Source: Desulfobulbaceae bacterium (GTDB lineage Bacteria; Desulfobacterota; Desulfobulbia; Desulfobulbales; Desulfurivibrionaceae). From it: a DNA stretch of 6,877 nucleotides. The notes under the pieces are model-generated. The model saw only the letters and a program-made list of their open reading frames with translations, did no database searches and was not told where the DNA came from. The translations under genes were made by a program, and so were the position numbers. This document shows, one piece after another, positions 1 to 6,877 of the stretch. How positions within the stretch are numbered: the first letter of the stretch is position 1; every line of letters starts with the position of its first letter. Location of the stretch: assembly GCA_003557565.1 (NCBI GenBank), contig PWOG01000094.1:1-6877 (forward strand). The letters run 5' to 3'.

Positions 1-1094
1 TGACCGGCTTTACCTCCGAATTTCGCGATAAAATCCTGGGCATCAACTCCCATATCGTGGTTCAGCGTCCCGGTCTTGATATTCAAGACTACCATGAACC
101 GGCACGGCAGATCGCAGGTATCCCCGGAGTGACCGGAGTGACCCCCTATATTTACGGGCAGGCCATGATCACCGGCGGTGAAGGCGGCACCGGGGCCATT
201 ATCCGGGGCATCGACCCGGAGACGGTGAACCAGGTGCTCAACCTGGAGGAATACCTGGAAGTCGGTGAACTGGATTCCCTGGGCCTGCCGGAAGACCGAC
301 GCCGGGCTCCGGGGATCATTCTGGGCAAGGATCTGGCCAGAAACTTAGGCATCGGCTCCAACGGCCGGGTCAAACTGATCTCCGCCTCCGGAGCTCTGAC
401 CCCCATGGGGATCATCCCCCAGATCAAGACCTTCCAGGTAGTGGGCCTTTTTTCCTCGGGAATGTATGAGTACGACTCCTCCCTGGCCTATCTGGACCTG
501 GCAACCGCCAGGGATTTTATGGATCTCGGCGACCGGGTGCATGGACTGGAAGTACGGGTGGATGACATCAACCGGGCCGACCGGATCGCCCTGGCCATCA
601 ACCAGGAACTGGGCCCGACCTACAGCGCCAGGGACTGGATGAGCATGAACAAACAGATCTTCTCCGCCCTGGCCCTGGAAAAAACGGCCCTGTCGATAAT
701 CATGACCCTGGTGGTGATGGTGGCGGCCTTTAACATAATCAGCACCCTGATCATGGTGGTCATGGAGAAAACCCGGGATATCGCCATCCTCAAGGCCATG
801 GGGGCCACCGATCGCAATATCATGCGGATCTTCATGTACGAAGGGCTGGTCATCGGCACCCTGGGCACCGCCCTGGGAGTGGCGGTCGGACTGGGTTTGT
901 CCGAACTTCTCAGTCATTATCGCTTCATCGACCTGCCCGACGTTTACCCCATTTCCACCCTGCCGGTCGAGGTGCTGCTCCAGGATGTGGCCCTGATCTC
1001 ATTGGCCGCCGTGCTTATCACCTTTTTGGCCACCATTTATCCGTCCTGGCGCGCGGCCCGGGTTGATCCGGCAGTGGCCCTGCGCTACGAGTAA
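1..1094 (+). CDS. lolC/E: Lipoprotein-releasing ABC transporter permease (LolC/LolE family), 5'-truncated
   Basis: This is the inner-membrane permease of the Lol complex, which pulls mature lipoproteins out of the inner membrane for transfer to LolA. The reading frame is open from base 3 (TGFTSEFRDKILGINSHIVV, matching the family's early periplasmic segment) to TAA at 1092-1094, giving 363 visible codons. Family members are about 400-415 residues, so roughly 45-50 residues including TM1 lie outside the window. A GTG at 57 is internal, not the start. Visible residues 1-225 are the MacB-like periplasmic domain; residues 132-148 (LTPMGIIPQIKTF then a VVG strand) align with the Pro-containing region where LolC carries its LolA-binding hook. 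TM segments lie near residues 229-254, 279-303 and 329-347. The coupling-helix stretch EKTRDIAILKAMGAT (255-269) and C-terminal ALRYE are hallmark FtsX-domain features. Next to a single lolD it could be LolC, LolE or a combined LolF-type permease; the window cannot decide. Confidence 0.95.
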   Translation, partial: TGFTSEFRDKILGINSHIVVQRPGLDIQDYHEPARQIAGIPGVTGVTPYIYGQAMITGGEGGTGAIIRGIDPETVNQVLNLEEYLEVGELDSLGLPEDRRRAPGIILGKDLARNLGIGSNGRVKLISASGALTPMGIIPQIKTFQVVGLFSSGMYEYDSSLAYLDLATARDFMDLGDRVHGLEVRVDDINRADRIALAINQELGPTYSARDWMSMNKQIFSALALEKTALSIIMTLVVMVAAFNIISTLIMVVMEKTRDIAILKAMGATDRNIMRIFMYEGLVIGTLGTALGVAVGLGLSELLSHYRFIDLPDVYPISTLPVEVLLQDVALISLAAVLITFLATIYPSWRAARVDPAVALRYE

Positions 1095-1100
1095 CCTTTT

Positions 1101-1211
1101 GGTCAACGTCCGGCAGCACCACATCTTTTGGCGTTTGGCCCCGGCGATATAGCCTGGGCTATAATCACCGGGGCCAAACGCCAAAACCTGCGGCACTGAC
1201 GGACGTTGACC
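1101..1211. repeat. 111-nt three-tier palindrome (long hairpin) between the Lol permease gene and lolD
   Basis: The outer arms are GGTCAACGTCCG (1101-1112) and CGGACGTTGACC (1200-1211), a perfect 12-bp match. The inner arms are TTTTGGCGTTTGGCCCCGG (1126-1144) and CCGGGGCCAAACGCCAAAA (1168-1186), a perfect 19-bp match. Between them, 1113-1125 and 1187-1199 are equal in length (13 nt) and pair at 7 of 13 positions. The apex GATATAGC/CTGG/GCTATAATC (1146-1166) adds 8 pairs with one bulged A at 1164 and a CTGG loop. All arms share one centre at 1156, so this is a single palindrome and not two hairpins. It starts 7 bases after the permease stop. Neither arm is followed by a T-tract on either strand, so it does not look like a classic intrinsic terminator. 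No target-site duplication is obvious at the ends. It may be a palindromic interspersed repeat (REP- or MITE-like) or an mRNA processing/stability structure. The structure is certain; its role is not. Confidence 0.93.
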
Positions 1212-1243
1212 GGTGGGCTGCTGGCCATGACAAAGGGCGGCGC

Positions 1244-1272
1244 TTAAACCAGTTGGCAGCTAAACTTATACT
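1244..1272 (+). promoter_or_regulatory. Candidate sigma-70-type promoter for lolD
   Basis: A good -10 hexamer, TATACT (1267-1272), lies 22 bases before the lolD ATG. A weak -35, TTAAAC (1244-1249), sits 17 bases upstream of it. The better -35-like TTGGCA (1253-1258) is wrongly spaced for this -10. The local AT-rich character (1260-1294) stands out from the GC-rich surroundings. The position, downstream of the large palindrome, would let lolD be transcribed independently of the permease gene. This is sequence resemblance only. Confidence 0.3.
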
Positions 1273-1294
1273 CTGCAGGTTATAGAGCTTAATT

Positions 1295-2007
<713 letters not shown>

Positions 2008-2011
<4 letters not shown>

Positions 2012-2036
2012 CAGTGACGCCAATGCCTGCTAATCA
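2008..2036 (+). promoter_or_regulatory. Candidate promoter for bamA overlapping the lolD stop
   Basis: A perfect -35 consensus TTGACA (2008-2013) overlaps the lolD TGA stop (2009-2011). At a 17-base spacing lies TAATCA (2031-2036), a poor -10 but preceded by TG one base upstream (2028-2029), as in extended -10 promoters. The 177-base gap that follows would then be a long 5' leader for bamA. I found no convincing sigma-E-type pair (GGAACTT ... TCAAA), the control typical of bamA in enterobacteria. The -10 weakness keeps this tentative. Confidence 0.3.
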
Positions 2037-2093
2037 AATCTGATTTTTGTTCACAGCCCCCCAGGCTATTTCCTTTGCCAATACTAACTTTCC

Positions 2094-2098
2094 AGGTG
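2094..2098 (+). promoter_or_regulatory. Shine-Dalgarno-like AGGTG bearing on the bamA start
   Basis: AGGTG lies 3 bases before an ATG at 2102, with the GG core 5 bases from the ATG. It is the best ribosome-binding sequence anywhere near the start of the bamA reading frame. It matters because the preferred bamA start (2189) has no visible Shine-Dalgarno sequence. Translation from 2102 would stay in frame with bamA but would put 29 polar residues ahead of the signal peptide. Possible readings are a true start with an unusually long n-region, or a chance match in the leader. Confidence 0.3.
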
Positions 2099-2188
2099 CC
2101 AATGAAACCGCAACTTTCTTCCGGCGGTTCAATTTTGCCGGTCGGCAAGCCCCACTCTGACTTCAGTTTTTTTGATGTTTCCGGTTAC

Positions 2189-4879
2189 ATGGTGAGACTG
2201 CTGCCCCTTGTGCTGTTACTGTTTTTTCTGGTTCCGACCTCCGGCCCCGCTTGGGCGGCGACCTCAGGGACCACCCTTTTCCTGCCCTTCCAGGTTTCAA
2301 GCCCTGATGACCCCGCACAACTGCGCGACCGGGCCGATGAAATTCTGGCCGAACTCGGACGGGAGCAGGACTTTTTGCTTTTGGACCGGGAAGAGCTGCC
2401 CCCCACCCTGGCCGATCCAGCAGTCTGGCCGCCGGCAGCAGAAGATCTGCAGGCACTGACGCCCCCCGACGGGGTTCGCTATCTGGCCACCGGCAGCCTG
2501 ACTCAAATTGGCGAGCGGATCAGTATCGACGCCATGGTTTTCGATCTCAGCGGCCAGCGGGAGCCCCGTCATTTCACCGGCAGCACCGGCTCCCGGAACC
2601 AGCTGGCGGCAAACCTGGCCGAACTCGGAGAGGAAATAGCCGGATTTACCGACGCGACCGCCAGAATCAGCGCCATCCACATTGAAGGCAATGACAAGAC
2701 CGGCTCCGGAGCTATCCTCCGGCGGATTTCCAGCCGGGCCGGCGACCGCCTTGACCCCGAACAGCTGCGGGATGACCTGCGCTCGGTCTTTACCATGGGC
2801 TTTTTCGATGATGTCCAGATCAGCACCGAGGAGGTGGCCGATGGCGCCCGGGTCACCTTTGTGGTTCATGAAAAGCCGGTGATTGAAGAGGTAATTATCA
2901 GCGGCCACAGCCGGATAAGCGAAAGCGATATTCGGGAGAGCATCGCCGTGGTCCCCAACACCATCATCAATACCGGCCTGGTGCAGGAGGCGGAGGAAAG
3001 CATCCGCCAGCTGTACAAGGAAAAAGGTTACCACGACGCCCGGGTCAGCAGCGAGATCGTTGAGGTCGACCAGGATCTGGTCAATGTTCATTTTGAAATC
3101 GAGGAGGGGGAAAGAGTCCACGTCCGGGAAATCAACTTCACCGGCAACGAAAGCTTCCGCCCCCGCCCCCTGCGTCGGGTCATGGAAACCAAGACCAAAG
3201 GCTGGTTCTCCTGGCTGACCGGCTCCGGCCGCCTGCAACCCGAGATCCTGGAACAGGACCGGGCCCGGATCGCGGCTTTTTATCATAATCAGGGCTTTAT
3301 TGACGCCCGGGTCGGGGAACCCGAAGTGGAACAGGACGGCAATCGCCTGATCATCACCTTCAACATCGAGGAAGGTGATCGCTTCCGGGTGGGGGAGGTC
3401 TCCCTGGCCGGTGAATTTATCACCGCCGAGGAAGAACTGCTGGCGTTGCTGGCACTGCCCGATGAAGAGTATTTCAGCCGTGATGTCCTGCGCGGTGACA
3501 TCACCCGTTTAAGCGATCGTTACGCCGAAGAGGGCTATGCCTTTGCCGACGTGGAACCCAGGGTCAGCCGCGACGACGAAAACCGGCGCATGGATGTGGT
3601 TATGCACCTGGAAAAAAATGCCCTGGTCCACATCAACCGGATTATTATCCAGGGCAACACCCGCACCCGGGACAATGTCATCCGACGCGAAATCGAGGTG
3701 GGGGAGGGGGATGTCATGGATACCGGAGCGATCCGGACCAGCATGCAAAATCTTCAGCGTCTGGGTTTTTTTGAAGAAGTCGACATCCAGCCCGAACCGG
3801 CCCTGATGCAGGACGACCTGATGGACCTGGAAATCAGGGTCAAGGAACAGCCCACCGGCACCTTCAGCATCGGAGCCGGCTACAGTTCCATGGACAACCT
3901 GATGTTCATGGGCCAGATCAGCCAGGAGAACTTCCGGGGCAAAGGCCAGCGGCTGGCCCTGCAGGCCGACTTCAGCTCCAAAGCCACTCATTACAACCTG
4001 AGCTTCACCGACCCCCGGGTCGATGATTCCAAGCTGCTGTTCGGCCTCGATCTTTACAACTGGGAACGGAAGTACATCGACTATACCAAGGAGTCCACCG
4101 GCGGGGCCGTGCGCTTTGGTTATCCCCTGTGGGGGAAATGGCGCGCCTACTGGGGTTATGGCCACGAAACCAACAAGCTCAGCGATGTTGACGAGGAAAA
4201 CGCCTCGCGCTGGATTCTGGATTCCATGGACCTCAAACAGAACCGGTACGTCCGCCTGGGAATGACCAGGGATACCAGGGACAATCGCATGGACCCCACC
4301 CGGGGGACATACCACGATGTTGGCATCAAACACGCCGGGGGCTGGCTCGGTGGTGACACCGCCTTCACCCGGGTGGAGGTCTCAAGTTCCCGCTTCTTCC
4401 CCTGGGACGAGATTCCTCTGCTGCGGGAAACCGGCAACAACTGGCTCAATGACACCACCTTCCGGCTCAAGGGCTCCGCCGGCTATGTGCGGGAGAACGA
4501 AAGCGGCCGGCTGCCGATCTATGAAAAATTTTTCCTGGGCGGCCTGCGCACCATGCGCGGCTTTGAGACCGCCACCATCAGCCCCCGGGACGAAACCGAC
4601 GACCGCATCGGCGGCGAAAAGATGTGGTACATGAACTCGGAATGGATTTTTCCCATTGTCCGGGATATCAACCTCAAAGGCCTGATCTTTTTTGATACCG
4701 GCAATGTCTACACCAAAGACCAGGGCTGGGATACCGGCGATCTTAAGTCCAGTGTCGGCTTCGGTTTCCGCTGGCTTTCTCCAATGGGGCCGCTGCGGCT
4801 GGAATGGGGCTACAACCTCGACCCCGAGCCCGACGAACGCCAGAGGGTCTGGGACTTCAGCATCGGCGGTGTGTTCTGA
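2189..4879 (+). CDS. bamA: BamA, outer membrane beta-barrel assembly factor, with extra N-terminal domain
   Basis: This is the core insertase of the BAM complex, folding beta-barrel proteins into the outer membrane. From ATG 2189 the protein has 896 residues, against 810 in E. coli. It starts with a signal peptide (MVRLLPLVLLLFFLVPTSG, predicted cut after the AWA ending at residue 23). An additional domain (about 26-155) resembles TolB-N/FlgO/CsgG-type modules. Five POTRA domains follow at about 157-230, 231-309, 310-398, 399-478 and 479-555; POTRA repeats are visible as IEGN, ISGH, FTGN, LAGE and IQGN strands and GFF/GY(F) helix ends. The barrel is about 556-896, with the DPTRG motif (702-706), the loop-6 motif MRGF (789-792, conserved Arg790; VRGF in E. 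coli) and a C-terminal beta-signal ending SIGGVF with terminal Phe. The frame is open upstream to TTG 2075 and ATG 2102, but those codons have a lower GC third position and would bury the signal peptide, so 2189 is preferred. The stop is a tandem TGA-TAA. Confidence 0.96.
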   Translation: MVRLLPLVLLLFFLVPTSGPAWAATSGTTLFLPFQVSSPDDPAQLRDRADEILAELGREQDFLLLDREELPPTLADPAVWPPAAEDLQALTPPDGVRYLATGSLTQIGERISIDAMVFDLSGQREPRHFTGSTGSRNQLAANLAELGEEIAGFTDATARISAIHIEGNDKTGSGAILRRISSRAGDRLDPEQLRDDLRSVFTMGFFDDVQISTEEVADGARVTFVVHEKPVIEEVIISGHSRISESDIRESIAVVPNTIINTGLVQEAEESIRQLYKEKGYHDARVSSEIVEVDQDLVNVHFEIEEGERVHVREINFTGNESFRPRPLRRVMETKTKGWFSWLTGSGRLQPEILEQDRARIAAFYHNQGFIDARVGEPEVEQDGNRLIITFNIEEGDRFRVGEVSLAGEFITAEEELLALLALPDEEYFSRDVLRGDITRLSDRYAEEGYAFADVEPRVSRDDENRRMDVVMHLEKNALVHINRIIIQGNTRTRDNVIRREIEVGEGDVMDTGAIRTSMQNLQRLGFFEEVDIQPEPALMQDDLMDLEIRVKEQPTGTFSIGAGYSSMDNLMFMGQISQENFRGKGQRLALQADFSSKATHYNLSFTDPRVDDSKLLFGLDLYNWERKYIDYTKESTGGAVRFGYPLWGKWRAYWGYGHETNKLSDVDEENASRWILDSMDLKQNRYVRLGMTRDTRDNRMDPTRGTYHDVGIKHAGGWLGGDTAFTRVEVSSSRFFPWDEIPLLRETGNNWLNDTTFRLKGSAGYVRENESGRLPIYEKFFLGGLRTMRGFETATISPRDETDDRIGGEKMWYMNSEWIFPIVRDINLKGLIFFDTGNVYTKDQGWDTGDLKSSVGFGFRWLSPMGPLRLEWGYNLDPEPDERQRVWDFSIGGVF

Positions 4880-4884
4880 TAAAA

Positions 4885-6877
<1,993 letters not shown>

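Noticed and set aside
57..1094. GTG at 57 as the permease gene start
   Set aside because: The frame continues upstream to the window edge with family-typical residues (GFTSEFRDKILG), so the gene is truncated by the window.
1126..1186. Reading the inner hairpin as an intrinsic terminator
   Set aside because: The T-tracts are inside the 5' arm on each strand and pair with the A-tract; nothing U-rich follows the stem in either direction.
2032..2048. Small hairpin AATCA/AATC/TGATT followed by TTT after lolD
   Set aside because: The stem is only five AT-rich pairs and the T-run is short; too weak to call a terminator.
2110..2133. Sigma-E-like promoter (GCAACTT ... TCAAT) before bamA
   Set aside because: The spacing of 12 bases is too short for the known GGAACTT/TCAAA arrangement, and both halves are imperfect.
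2297..3286. 329-codon open frame on the - strand inside bamA
   Set aside because: Opposite a clear BamA POTRA region; composition reflects the complement of biased codons and no family resemblance is seen. The same applies to the - strand frames at 3509-4333, 1316-2023 and 345-917.
3693..3718. G-rich stretch in bamA as a possible G-quadruplex
   Set aside because: Only two long G-runs are present within a short distance, and they encode a conserved POTRA5 segment.

Overview
The window is one strand of dense, GC-rich (roughly 60%), Gram-negative coding DNA with four genes, all on the + strand: the 3' part of a lolC/lolE-type permease, lolD, bamA, and the 5' part of mfd. The order lol permease - lolD - bamA, the single-permease look of the Lol locus and the style of the BamA protein suggest a Desulfobacterota ('Deltaproteobacteria') chromosome. 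That placement is inferred from gene order and protein style, not from a search. I see no tRNA, rRNA, CRISPR array, transposase or phage gene. No gap without a gene reaches 300 bases.

Layout: 1-1094 is the lipoprotein-releasing ABC permease, whose N-terminus lies outside the window. The 200-base gap 1095-1294 is mostly filled by a 111-nt near-perfect palindrome (1101-1211), followed by a weak candidate promoter. LolD, the ATPase partner of the permease, occupies 1295-2011. A 177-base leader (2012-2188) precedes bamA (start preferred at 2189, end 4879). The mfd gene starts 5 bases after the bamA stop (4885) and runs off the right end after 664 codons.

How the genes work together: the permease and LolD form the inner-membrane machine that extracts mature lipoproteins and hands them to the periplasmic carrier. 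BamA is the outer-membrane insertase for beta-barrel proteins, and its accessory subunits are usually lipoproteins delivered by the Lol route. The first three genes are therefore a coherent envelope-biogenesis cluster. Mfd, the transcription-repair coupling factor, is functionally unrelated but appears translationally linked to bamA.

I found no new multi-gene system. The two most noteworthy items are the long three-tier palindrome splitting the two Lol genes, which does not look like an intrinsic terminator, and an extra domain of about 130 residues between the BamA signal peptide and its first POTRA domain, which resembles the TolB-N/FlgO/CsgG-type fold.
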